Assembly: GCA_004802725.1 (NCBI GenBank) | Contig: SGPM01000002.1 | Coordinates: forward strand, 391,937 to 455,936 | Origin: Antrodiella citrinella | Lineage: Eukaryota > Basidiomycota > Agaricomycetes > Polyporales > Steccherinaceae | DNA length: 64,000 nucleotides | Reading direction: 5' to 3' | In this document: piece after piece, positions 46,083 to 57,420 of the stretch | Numbering within the stretch: position 1 is the first letter of the stretch | Layout of the letters: each line of letters starts with the position of its first letter | Program-made: the position numbers and the translations under genes | Notes under the pieces: model-generated | Databases searched by the model: none | What the model was told of the DNA's origin: nothing | What the model saw: the letters and a program-made list of their open reading frames with translations, nothing else

Positions 46083-47457
46083 ATGTCTTTCTTTCAAAAG
46101 CCAACCGCAAAAGCTGCTACTAAAGCGACGAATGTTGATCCATCACTACAGCCATGGGTAGAGAAATAGTATGTCTCGAATACAAACTTGCTTTCGTTCG
46201 TCCACTAAGCAAACCACAGCCGCCCCAAAACCATAGACGATGTTTCTGCTCAAGAGCATACAGTAGCAGTACTTCGGAGGACACTCACATCAACAAATGT
46301 ACGAGATATCCCACAGAAACAGATGACCTTGTCCTGACTTACAATAGCTACCTCATATGCTGTTCTATGGCCCGCCTGGAACGGGCAAAACCTCCACAAT
46401 TCTGGCATTGGCGCGACAATTATTCGGGTGTGTCAGTGTCCTTTACCCATCTGCCTACACGCACTGAACCAACGACGTAGTCCGGATAACTTCCGATCGA
46501 GAGTCCTCGAACTGAACGCCTCCGACGAAAGAGGTATCGCTATTGTTCGTGACAAGATCAAGAACTTTGCGCGACAGACACCGCGAGCGCAGGCGGTGGC
46601 GTCCGATGGGCAGGTCTACCCATGTCCCCCGTATAAGATTATCATCCTCGATGAAGCCGACTCCATGACGCAGGATGCGCAAGCCGCCCTCAGGCGAATC
46701 ATGGAGACATATGCACGAATCACACGATTCTGCTTAGTATGCAACTATGTCACGAGGTGTGGTGTCTACACGCGTAATCTGGGGACAGTCTCTGACCACA
46801 TTAACACAGGATCATTGACCCACTTGCATCTCGATGCTCGAAATTCCGATTCAGACCATTGGATCCAACATCCACGTCTGACCGTCTGAAATATATTGCC
46901 AGTGCAGAGAATATCACGGTGTCGGACGAGGTGGTCAAGACCCTCATTAGTACCTCGCAAGGTGACCTTCGAAGATCTATAACATACCTGCAGTCCGCTT
47001 CACGTTTGTCAACATCAACGACCCCTCCAACGCCCATAACACCCTTCGACATCCAAGAGATTGCCGGTGTCGTCCCAGATGCAGTGACCAACACGCTTGC
47101 CGCTACACTAGGGATTGATATCGTTGATGACATGGATATCGATGACGGAGCGGCGAAGAAAGCACAAGATTTCAACGTAATCAGAAGCAAAGTCAAAGAG
47201 ATTGTCAGGGAAGGCTATTCCGCTGCTCAGATCTTGTCGCAGGTGTGTATCTTGAATCATATTCACCTATTTCGTCTCACTGAAGCTTCGCCATGCCAGC
47301 TACATGATCTCGTCGTCGACCACCCCAGTCTAGCAGCACAGAAGAAGTCCAAATGTGCTTTGATATTCGCTGAGGCTGACAGGCCCTATGCGACGGAGCT
47401 GACGAGGAGTTGTGGATATTAGAGATCGGACTACAGGTTCACAAAGCCGTGTCGTAG
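46083..47457 (+). CDS. RFC2: Replication factor C small subunit (yeast Rfc2/human RFC4 type), with an apparent frameshift
   Basis: RFC is the AAA+ clamp loader that places PCNA on primed DNA. The N-terminus [19 protein letters not shown] joins to [40 protein letters not shown] (Walker A), [40 protein letters not shown] (Walker B DEAD box), [40 protein letters not shown] (the SRC arginine finger) and [17 protein letters not shown]. Human RFC4 and yeast Rfc2 are the closest group, judged by the WVEKYRP start and ALRR-IME spacing. At 47381-47386 the read AGGCCC is one G short of AGGGCCC; downstream [19 protein letters not shown] is conserved only in the shifted frame. The true stop is then at 47455-47457. 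Confidence 0.94.
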
Positions 47458-47706
47458 TTGCGCATTGTTCAAGCGTTCGTCGCACTTGTGGGTGTGTTCG
47501 TCTCATGTAGCCTTATGTAGTACGAGATCATACGGTGCCAGTTCGCAATGGTACGCGGAATAGAGCCAAGGAAAAACAAATATGCTATATCACTTGCAAT
47601 AAACTTCTGGGTGCGTACTCGACAAAGCATGAAAGGTGTGACAACAAGGTAACAAAAGTAGAGCCATCCCGCAATAACGTCACCCGCAAACGACGTGCAG
47701 CTATGC

Positions 47707-48402
47707 TCACCGGAGACCAGCAGTAGCCTTTTGCAGGGCACGCTTAATGCCCAATTGTGCTTTTCGGAGCTCATCAGCACCGGAGTCCTCAATCTCGAGC
47801 TTCTCAAGAGCACGCGCAAGCTCAGCCTCGACCTGGGCCTTGGCACCACGCTTGAGCTTCATGCTGATCTCGGGCGAGGTGATAGTGTTCTCCACTTGGT
47901 GGATGTACGCCTCGAGGTCGGACTTCGCCTCATGACGAGCGGAGTAGTCCTTGTCAGCCTGCTTGAACTGCTCGGCATCCTTGATCATTTGATCGATCTC
48001 AGCAGAGGAGAGACGACCAACGGAGTTGGTGATGCCTGATTGCGATATTAGCTAGGTTGTGGGAGTGAACTAGAATGGCCACTTACTGATCTGGGCCTTG
48101 CGGCCAGACGCGCGGTCCTGAGCAGTAACCTTCAACAGACCGTTGGCATCGACCTCGAAGGTGGTGACAAGCTCGGCCTGGCCACGGGGCATGGGGGGAA
48201 TGCCGTTCAGCTCGAATTCACCGAGCAATCGGTTGTCACGGCACTGTGTCCGCTCACCCTCGTAACTAGAGAAATGTATTAGTATAGACTATGGCACGGG
48301 GAAAGAAAATACGTACACAGGGAAGGTGACAGTGGTCTGGTTGTCTTCAACAGTCGTGAAAGTTCTTGACTTGTTGGTGGGGATGGGGGTGTTACGGGGA
48401 AC

Positions 48403-48447
<45 letters not shown>

Positions 48448-49991
48448 GGGGGCAACATCAAGGAGGAGGAGATCGGCAGTCTTTTCAGAGGTCTGGCCAG
48501 TGAGGACAGCAGCCTGGACGGCAGCACCGTACGCAACGGCCTCATCGGGGTTGATCGACTTGTTAAGTTGACGACCGCCGAAGTACTCAGAGACGAGCGA
48601 CTGGACCTTGGGGATACGGGTAGAACCACCGACCAAGACAATGTCGTCGACCTTGTCACGGGGCATCTTCGCGTCCTTCAACACCCGCTCTACGGGGTCA
48701 ATGGTGGATTTGAACAGCGAGGCGTTGATCTCCTCAAAACGAGCACGGGTGATGTTGGCAGAGAAGTCCTCACCCTACAGATCATTATGTTTAGCAAACG
48801 CAAATATGGTTACAAGAGAAGGTACGGACCTGGAACAGAGAGTCGACCTCAACGGTAGTCTGGGTAACACTGGACAGAGTGCGCTTAGCACGCTCACAAG
48901 CAGATCGTAGACGACGGATAGCACGAGCATCGTCGGAGATGTCGAGCTTGGTCTTCTTCTGGAACTCCTTCTTGAAGTGGTCCAAGAGGTTGTTGTCAAA
49001 ATCCTCACCACCTAAGTGAGTGTCACCAGCGGTGGCCTTAACGGCGAAGACACCACCAGTGATGTTGAGGAGAGACACATCGAAAGTTCCTCCTCCAAGA
49101 TCGAAGATAAGGACGTTCTTTTCTGTGCTGGATTGCCTGTCAAGACCGTAGGCGATGGCAGCGGCAGTGGGCTCGTTGATGATACGGAGAACATCTAGAC
49201 CAGAGATGGCACCGGCATCCTTGGTGGCAAGACGTTGAGAGTCGTTGAAGTAAGCGGGAACACTAGAAGTGGTGTTTAGGAAGTATACGTGACTTGCAGA
49301 ATAAAAACATTTACGTGACAACAGCCTTCTTGACCGTCTTACCGAGCTTGGCCTCAGAGATCTCCTTCATTTTGGTCAAGACCATTGAAGAAATCTCCTG
49401 GGGGCTGAAGCTCTTCTCCTCACCCAGGTATTGGACCTTGATCAGTGGTGATCCGTCCTTTTCAATGACCTCGAAAGGCCAGTGGACCATATCCTACAAC
49501 CACGAGATCAGGCTTTTTACACCATCATCAATAGTAAGAAGAACGCGCAAACCTTCTTCACGTCAGGGTCGCTGAATACGAGCATTGTGAGTATTATCGC
49601 GACGAAAAAGAGGTAGAGAATGGAAAATGCTCACTCGAATCTACGGCCGATAAGACGCTTCGCGTCGAAGACGGTGTTCTTAGGGTTCATGGCAGCCTGG
49701 TTTTTTGCGGCATCACCAATCAAACGCTCCTCGGTGGAGAACGCAACGTAGGAGGGGGTCGTGCGGTTACCCTCTGGATTGAAGGTCGTTCATACGTGTC
49801 CGAGAGGTTGTATGTTTGGACTTACGGTCATTGGCGATGATCTCGACGCGGTCGTTTTTGCCAAACGCCGACACATCTGAACAGATGGGGCTGAGTTCGT
49901 GCACGAAAACTTGCAAGACGAATACGACTCACGAGTAGGTGGTACCGAGATCGATACCAATGGCACCGTCGAAAACATCTTCAGCGGACAT
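47707..49991 (-). CDS. SSB1: Ribosome-associated Hsp70 (SSB type), with an apparent frameshift
   Basis: This Hsp70 has the Ssb signatures: C-terminus [20 protein letters not shown] then TAGLR with no EEVD, plus [19 protein letters not shown] and [20 protein letters not shown]. Ssb acts with ribosome-associated complex on nascent chains. N-terminal ATPase blocks are [71 protein letters not shown] and [19 protein letters not shown]. After the first intron the protein should read [20 protein letters not shown]. The genome instead has five A (T on plus, 49855-49859) where CAA-AAC needs four, a +1 shift. Everything beyond is normal. The coding strand runs from 49991; seven introns or more. It diverges from MRPS2 over 221 bp. 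Confidence 0.93.
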
Positions 49992-50212
49992 TTTGAAGGA
50001 AAGCAGAAATGTACAAAAGGAGAGGGAACACGAGTGATGGAAGAGGAAGAGCTGCGAGAGCGAGCGAGCGAAGGCAAGAAAAAAATCGATGGCGGCTTCG
50101 GGGCACACACGTGCTGACGTAATAATCCAAATCACGAGCAGACCGGCGTCTGTGACATTCGAGGCTACAAACTCGTTTCGAGGCCTTCACATTCACAAAA
50201 TCCGGTCAGACG

Positions 50213-51194
50213 ATGTCCAGCTCACTCCTTCGTCGGTGCGTATCTTCTACAGCGCACCGTCCACATACTGTGCAACATGCTGCACGTTCTGTGCGATGTC
50301 TCTCGACTGTCAAAACAGAGCAGCCTGCTCTCCAGACACCGGAGGACTGGGCTGCGTTCCAAGAGGGTAGAGAAACACAGAAGGCACTAGGTATGTTTTT
50401 CGTTTATCTCTACTGAACCATTGCTCAATGTATGGACATCTACAGTCGACCAACTGTCTCAGTATGGCTCAACTCAAACGCGCAATAACAGCTGGCAGCC
50501 TCACCATGCTCTCCACCGACCGCCCAAAGAAGCCAGCCTTTCTGCGCTGCTCGCCGCTGGCGCGCACATGGGTCATTCAAAAAGCCTTATGAACCCCAAC
50601 TTCATGCCGTATTCATACGGTATTCGCGGGGGAATCACGATCATCGACCTCGACCACACGCTGCCCCTTCTCCGTCGCGCGGCCAAGGTAGTGCGCTCTG
50701 TGGCAGCTCGTGGAGGGTCCGTGGTGTTTGTCGGGACACGGCCAGATTTGCGTACTACTGTGCGCAAAGCGGCTGAGCGGATGGGTTCACAAGGCTACCA
50801 CGTCGGAGAGAGATGGCTACCGGGCACACTGACGAACAAGCTGCAAATGTTCGGTCGAGACGTCGTTCGGTCAGAACAGGTCATCCCAGACCTTGTCATC
50901 CTCCTCAATCCCATCCCCAACCTCCACGCTATCCGAGAATGCGCTATCGATCACGTCCCCACGATTGGTGTCATCGACTCTAACGCGGACCCCCGAATCG
51001 TCATGTACCCCATACCAGCGAACGACGAAAGCCCTCGGACAGCCCAACTGATTGCGGGTGTCCTGAGTCTTGCGGGAAGGGAAGGTGTGGCTATCAAGCA
51101 GCAGGAGGATCGTCTGGCTGAAGAGCGGGAGGTAGAGGCGGGGCGACAGCGACAAGTGAAGCATGCGCTAAAAAGCTTTGAAGAGTCGCGTTGA
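50213..51194 (+). CDS. MRP4: Mitochondrial small-subunit ribosomal protein uS2m (MRP4)
   Basis: The N-terminus MSSSLLRRCVSSTAHRPHTV, rich in Arg/Ser and lacking acidic residues, is a typical mitochondrial targeting sequence. The uS2 core is SLSALLAAGAHMGHSKSLMN, GIRGGITIIDLDHTLPLLRR, RGGSVVFVGTRPDLRTTVRK, ERWLPGTLTNKLQMFGRDVV, DLVILLNPIPNLHAIRECAI and VPTIGVIDSNADPRIVMYPI. The C-terminus is a charged tail ending KSFEESR. One intron falls after ETQKAL. The stop is only 43 bp from the convergent TRPE stop, a very tight arrangement. Confidence 0.93.
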
Positions 51195-51237
51195 TTCTAC
51201 TCCCGTCACTACTATGTTTTACATTGCTAGACTAATT

Positions 51238-53028
51238 CTATAATCCATTGGTACCCGACGCAGTTTGAATACCATACCAATATTCTGCGAGGGAATATGA
51301 TTAGATACAGGCGTCTTGGGTAGATGTACATATGCACTCACGCTCTGCCTGTTCAATGGCTCGTACATTGCTCTTGAGCTTGTTGAGGGTTTCCACGTAT
51401 TCGTCTTCCTCCACGCTGTCATGTACAATGCCCCCTCCTGCTTGCAGATACGCAGTGCCATTCTTGAAAACCATGGTGCGGATTGCGATACATGTGTCCA
51501 TCTCGTCGTCAGCAAAATCGAAGCGGCCAATTGCTCCGGCATAGATGCCTCTTTTGTCCAGTTCAAGCTCGTACACGAGTTCAATTGCTTTGATTTTGGG
51601 AGCACCAGACACCGTGCCTGCAGGGAATATTGACCTGAAGGCATCGAATCTACAGACAAATTAGTCAACAGTCTGCACGAAACAAGAAGGTAGCTCACCT
51701 GTTTTTGTCTTCTCGCAGTATTCCAGAGACCTGGGACGTCATGTGTATAACATGGCTGAACCGTTCTAATCGCGTAAGATAGTCTACTTTGACCGTCTTG
51801 GGCTGGCAAACGCGGTTCACGTCGTTGCGAGCCAGGTCAACCAACATGATGTGCTCAGCACGATCTTTCTCGGACGCAAGCAATCCGCTGCCCAGCCGTT
51901 CGTCCTCTGCACAATGTCGTGAGTACCAGACATATGCACACTCAGAAAGCACGAACCTTCTGGTGTCTTCCCCCGTCGAACAGTTCCCGCAATTGCGTGG
52001 TTGTAGACTTTGTTTTTCTCTACTTTGCACAATGTCTCTGGGCTTGCACCGACGACCTGAACATCTCCGCAATCAAGATAGAACATATAAGGACTCGGGT
52101 TGACTCTCCGCAGATGTCTGTACGCGTTGAAAGGGTGCAGGGTCGTCGGACGAGCCAGCCGTTGAGATGGTACTGCTTGGATGATGTCACCCGCGACGAT
52201 GTGCTCCTTCAACGACGTGACGAAGCTCTCGTACCCCTCCTTCCCGACATTTGAAACTTCCTCCTGACCGAGGATTATTGACGGCTGCGGTACCTCCGGT
52301 GTAGAAGATGACAACACAAGCTTCGCCAGTCTCCGTGCTTTCGCGACGGCCGTTTGGTAGACGAACGAGAGGTTGACCGTACCTGCATTGTCCGGGCAGA
52401 ACACGTGCGAGACGACTTTCACGGTCTGGTATAGATGATCGTAAATGAGGAGGGTGTCGACAAGCATGAAGACAGCCTCTGGAATCGCGAGTGTGTCTCG
52501 AGTTTCGCGTTTCGTCTTCGGCTCGAAGTGTTGGATGCAGTCGTATGACACATAACCTATGGCTCCGCCAGTGAACGTAGCAACCTCCGGGATCTTCACA
52601 TATCTGTACAGAGAGAGCTCCTTTTGCAGTATGAGGGTAGGATCTCCGGTGTGCTCTTCATTGGGTCCAGCCTTGATGACCTTCAGAGGATCTGGCTTGA
52701 TGTCAGTACACTATGTGCATTTAGCGAGAATCATAGTGCTCACCTGCGCCGATGAAACTATAACGCGCCAGATTCTCTCCATTTACCACTGACTCAAGCA
52801 AGAAACTGTATTTCGACTCCTTCGATACTTTGAGGTACGCAACACATGGTGTCAAGAGATCTCCGGGCAACTCGACATAGACAGGGACGCAATTGCCCTT
52901 CTTTTCTTTCAGGATCAGTTGCTCGACCGTCGCCAATGAAGGGAATGCAGGGAGTTTCTAATCGAGTGCATGTTTAGTGTCGAATGTAGAGAGATCTGAG
53001 CGAAGAATGTGCCTGCCTGAGGATCCAT
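51238..53028 (-). CDS. TRP2: Anthranilate synthase component I (TrpE)
   Basis: This enzyme turns chorismate and glutamine/ammonia into anthranilate, the first committed step of tryptophan synthesis, partnered by the TrpG glutaminase. N-terminal blocks are [40 protein letters not shown] and [12 protein letters not shown] (feedback-site region). The chorismate-binding half has [134 protein letters not shown] and [18 protein letters not shown], ending [14 protein letters not shown] 59-nt intron (52958-53016) with a GC donor must be spliced to join MDPQ to KLPAFP. Divergent from SHQ1. Confidence 0.93.
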
Positions 53029-53412
53029 CGTGTTCCGGGTGCAAAGCGTGAGTGATCGGGAAAAGATTGGCTCTGACTCGGTGGCGTAGCTACTTTTGAG
53101 ACGCGACCACTTGCAAGAAATTTCGAGGATTTTGAATACCTCTCCATTCATTCTCCTGCTCTTTCGATTCTTATACTAATAGTCGGCAGTGTCGAGCAAA
53201 AGTACGTATGGTCGCCCGGATACTGGTTTCATACTGATCATCTTATTGATAGTTTGCGCGCACATCTCAGTTGCCTGCACGAACTGTTCACCAAAGAGGG
53301 TTCACCTTCAAACTTTGCAATAGGGACTCACATCGTCTCTCGGTCACTTGTTAGGTCTGCTCCGATTCGGAGAGACTAGCGTTGCGGGATACACGCACAG
53401 TTGCACGACAAA

Positions 53413-55094
53413 ATGATAACTCCTCGATTCTCCTGCAGTCAGACAGAGGAAGCTGTCATAGTATCCATCTATTGCCCTTCGGTTCGAGTACGTCTCCACA
53501 TCTCATCTTTCTATTCTTACCCGTGGCTAACTTTGTTCCTCCGAAAGTAGGCATCCGACATCGAGATCAATGTCGATGAAAGACTTTTTACCATCCACAT
53601 CAACCCATACTACTTACGCCTGTACTTCTCGCATCCATTGGAAGAGGACGATGAATCTTCTGCCCGCTATGATCCAAGTTCGGGATACGTCACGATTACT
53701 CTGACCAAAGCGGTCAAAGGGCAGCAATTCAACGACTTGGACCTCCTTGCGAAATTATTGGCACCTCCGCCGAGCACCGTTCCCCAAGGGCCTCTCATTG
53801 AAGTCATTGACTCCGAAGAGAATGCAGAGGCGGATGAAGGTGAAGAACTGGCGGACGCGGTCAAAAGTATGTCTCTGGAGCAAAAGGAGATTTTAGACGG
53901 TGAGTACTCCTTGACTGCGGTCTTTCTTACTGGTCATTCTGATCAGCCTGTAGCGGCTGAAAACGAGTGGACGTTCGATCAGCAGGTTCCGCCACCAATA
54001 GAGACCACGGTTCAACGTCATTATGGCTTCCTCGACATGCATAGCGGGTATTTCCGACATGTCGAGTACGCAGAAAACGAGGTCAACGACCTAGGTTCGG
54101 ATGCAGAAACTTGCACCGCTCCGGAGCGCCGAGCGCGGCGAACAAAACGCGAAAACGAGAAATGGGATGAAGAGTACTATTTGTATGTTGCGAGGAGTTC
54201 GGTCTCTAGATAACGTTACTGATCCCTTGTTCGCGAGCAGAGCTGACTTCGCTGATGATGAGTACATCAAGGATCTGATTGCTTGGGAACATCCATTCGT
54301 TTCTCTCGACGGCGAAGTGGTTTATACCGAAGAAGAGAACCTTGCCATGCTGCGGCTACCGCGGAAAGAATGTAAGAGTTCTCCCTCGCTTGAGCGGTTC
54401 TATCCACGTTAAGGTTTTCATATTTAGACCTGCCTACACCTGCACAAACCGCTGGTATCTATCACACCCTGCTCACAATACTATTCTCCCATGCATACGA
54501 CGCCCGAACGACCCAACACGATCCTACTTCAGAAAGTGGCTGGACGATCAGCATCTTAACACCTGCTTTCTCTGCGCTCGACCCCGCGCCGTACCGCGCC
54601 CCGCCGATCCCATCAGAGCTCGCCGCCGTCTTCACGGCGTCCTATCGTCGATGCTTCGCCTTCCCACTCTACCGGTCTTTCGCCTTAGCTGAGGCGTGTC
54701 GCGCAGATGTGGCGGCGTTATTAGTAAAAGGAAAACGCACCGTCCTGCGCTGTCTTCTAGAAGTCAAGAGCATACTGGACCATCACGATGTATATTATGT
54801 ATACAGCAAGATATGGATGGACGATCTCTGTGTTTGGATCCAGTCCCACGCGAGGTGTGTATCATGTCCCAACCCTTGACTCGCTTGGCTTGACCTGGTG
54901 ATCACAGTGACGACATCCTCCGAGGGCTGGCTGCGGATATCGCGAACCTGAAGATGGAAAAGAGGTGGATAGGTTGGGATCTGGATGACCTCGAGGCGTT
55001 GGCTCGTGGCGATCCCGGGGAACGCGCCTCGGATAGCGACGACGAAAGTTCGGAGGAAGAAGAAGTCGAAGAGATGCTTCCTTCCGTCCCGTGA
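53413..55094 (+). CDS. SHQ1: SHQ1 H/ACA ribonucleoprotein assembly factor
   Basis: Shq1 chaperones the pseudouridine synthase Cbf5/dyskerin during H/ACA snoRNP assembly. The N-terminal CS-like domain reads MITPRFSCSQTEEAVIVSIY, RASDIEINVDERLFTIHINP, YYLRLYFSHPLEEDDESS and SGYVTITLTKAVKGQQF. The Shq1-specific part includes FDQQVPPPIETTVQRHYGFL, DEEYYLADFADDEYIKDLIA, WEHPFVSLDGEVVYTEEEN, then after an intron LPTPAQTAGIYHTLLTILF and HAYDARTTQHDPTSESGWTI. Later blocks are SYRRCFAFPLYRSFALAEAC, VLRCLLEVKSILDHHDVYYV and YSKIWMDDLCVWIQSHAS. An acidic tail (SDDESSEEEEVEEM) ends the protein. The start was set at the ATG giving MITPRFS, the family N-terminus. Confidence 0.94.
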
Positions 55095-56490
55095 CCGGAG
55101 TGAACTAGAAGTTGTCGCGTATGCAGGCAGGCTCAATGGCCGCCGCTATCCTGGTACTGTATGGCACATTGGGAGCGCACATATGGCAGAATGGATCTTG
55201 CGTTGTGAGTCACCGAGTGAGCGTGAAAAGAACTTGCGGACGGAACGTGTGCTTGGGATCGGTGAATGTTATGGCGTGAACGTAGGAGCTCTAAGAGCGA
55301 CCGAATGTTCCTTCGGGCTTGCAAGCAGGTACGATAAATCGGTGGCTCGACAGACAGTGCGGGTATAAAGATTCGCATATTCAAGTTCGTGGAGGTCGAC
55401 TTTGTTCCAGAATTGGATTTTGAGCCGCTATGTGACGTTCAGTCGTACACCTTGTTCCCGATATGCCTTTGGGTTATGTGACGCAGCCTGTAGGTGAGTG
55501 AGTATATGTGAGTGATCCCCTCAAGCATATGTAAGTGTGAGAGTGTCCTTGTTCCCGCTATGTCAGTAATCTTCCGGCGCAACATGATCTCCAGTGTATG
55601 TTTTTTCCGCGACCCGTGATCCACCAACGTATAACGGCTGAATTGTCCAAGCACACTGCAGCCACATTGGCTGCGATTTGACACTTTCGACTGATCGGCG
55701 GAAGTCACACCGTTGAATATTGTCAAAAAACATACGGCCGTTTGCGTCGTGGCCGCGATAATACCAATTTGATTACTGTGATTTTTGATAAAGCCTTGGT
55801 CTTGGTATCTTCCAGGTCGGCCTGGAATCCCTCCGCTCAATGCCACGTCTGTTGAAGAAGGCATGCTATATCAACTCGAGGGTGAGTGTCGAGCGTATTC
55901 GGGGTAAGAAGCCCGTGAACACACACTCTCACCTTCCGCTGAAACTGCGAAACAAATGAGACGTGTTCCGCTCGCTTTTCAAGATGTCATCTGACTGTGA
56001 AGGAACAGGTAGTAGTAAGTATATCACTGGTGGGTGTCACGGTGGTTCGAACTGAAATCGGGCTGTCGTTGATTCATTCGTATGTGCCAAAGACAACGTT
56101 TGACGGGAGATCTGACCGGCGACGATGTTTCCTCGAACCATACGTGGAATAAGACGACGTCAGCCGCAATCAACATAATTTATAGAGCCAGGGTGCATAC
56201 TGTGACGCACCCACTGCTGGACTCCCATGATGACTCCATCACACTGAACATCAAAGATTGCGTTCGGGCAGGGTGCGCGGTCAGTACTCAGTGACTCATG
56301 CCGCTGCATAGAGTCTGTATGACTGCGATAAAGCACAGCTTTGGAACCACGTCGGATTGCTGCCATACCCCTGATCACCAGGTCATAACGACTGGCATTC
56401 CCTCGGGCTAAAAATTGTACACTTCGGCTGTTGATCAATCGTCGCAGAGACAGCACTGAAACAGACTACGGCACGTACACGAACCGCCAA
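55095..56490. other. Gene-poor region downstream of SHQ1
   Basis: No frame shows a recognisable protein. The codon pattern on both strands looks random. Near 56380-56480 a few short stretches resemble the repeat motif that becomes clear from about 56490, so decayed repeat copies may extend into this part. Confidence 0.4.
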
Positions 56491-57420
56491 GCCGTCGATG
56501 CGTTCAACCCAGTGAGATGGACTGCGTAGCGGGGAATGTTGCCGTCACATGCAGCCGACACGGAGATCTGAGTAGCGGGCTGCGGCGAGTGTTCCGGTCA
56601 AGTTCTCAACCAGGCCGGGAAATGGTCCCCATGTCCAAGATCTCCCCCCGCGAGGAGGCTGTCTTGTTTTGATTTAAACCGGTACAGCTAGCGGAGAATG
56701 CCATGCCGCCGTCTCGGAGGGCTGAGTGGCGGCGTCCAATTTCGAACCAGACCAAGAGATCGTCGCAGTATCGGCAGGATTCAATGACGCGCAATCTGCG
56801 CGTATACTGGACCCGTTCTGAATTAGACCGATGCTCGTAGCGGAGACTGTCATGGCGAGCGGGCGAGCGGCGTACGGCGTAGTACCCACAAGCCACGATG
56901 CACTTTTGAACCAGACCAGATCGTCTCCATGCCACAAATGCATAATCCGCGAGGATATGGGCCATAATTCGAATCAAACCGACACGGGTACCAGCGGAGA
57001 ACGTCATACCACCAACTCGGAGAACTAAGCAGCGGCACACGCACCGATCAGGTTTTGAACCACACCAAAGGGTCCCCAGTTCAGCAGGGCTGACTGATGC
57101 ATATCCTGCGGTACGTTGAACATGTTTTGATTCAGACCGACACTCGAAGCGGGGAATGTCACGGAGAGTGGATTGACGGCGCACTACCCCAGCTCACGGT
57201 CCGATTTTGAACCAGACCAGAGGATCTTTCCCTTCGTTCCCAGGGTTGAGTGATGCGCAAGCTGTGAGTCCGTTGGTACTGTTTGGAATCAAACCAACAT
57301 CTGAAAGGTGGCTGAGCAGATGCCACATGCTGGCAGCCTATGACCGTGACGGTCCTGATTGAAATGTCGTGGTGAGACGTACCTATCCGTCGGGTGCAAA
57401 ACTGGACCGGTTGTGCGAGT
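56490..57420. repeat. Diverged tandem repeat, about 150-160 bp unit with about 77-bp half-units
   Basis: The motif TTTTGAAYCAGACC recurs near 56667, 56740, 56816, 56904, 56968, 57053, 57125, 57205 and 57282, spaced 64-88 bp. Two types alternate. One (GAACCAGACC; 56740, 56904, 57053, 57205) is followed by an ATCGTC-like run. The other (GAATCAGACC; 56667, 56816, 56968, 57125) is followed by AGCGGAGAATGTCAT. Each full unit is therefore about 150-160 bp. Weaker copies flank the core (AGCGGGGAATGT at about 56529, TCTCAACCAGGCC at about 56604). The minus strand keeps a 192-codon open frame across it (57184 to 56606) that itself repeats, but it has no recognised domain. I class this as a local satellite-like array, not a transposon. 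Confidence 0.65.

Noticed and set aside
47707..49991. Cytosolic SSA-type Hsp70 assignment
   Set aside because: The ATPase start resembles SSA, but the protein lacks the EEVD end and has the SSB-type C-terminus, so SSB fits better.
56606..57184. 192-codon minus-strand frame across the tandem repeat
   Set aside because: It is a by-product of the repeat array; no domain and no clear start or splice sites. Kept as an observation under the repeat.
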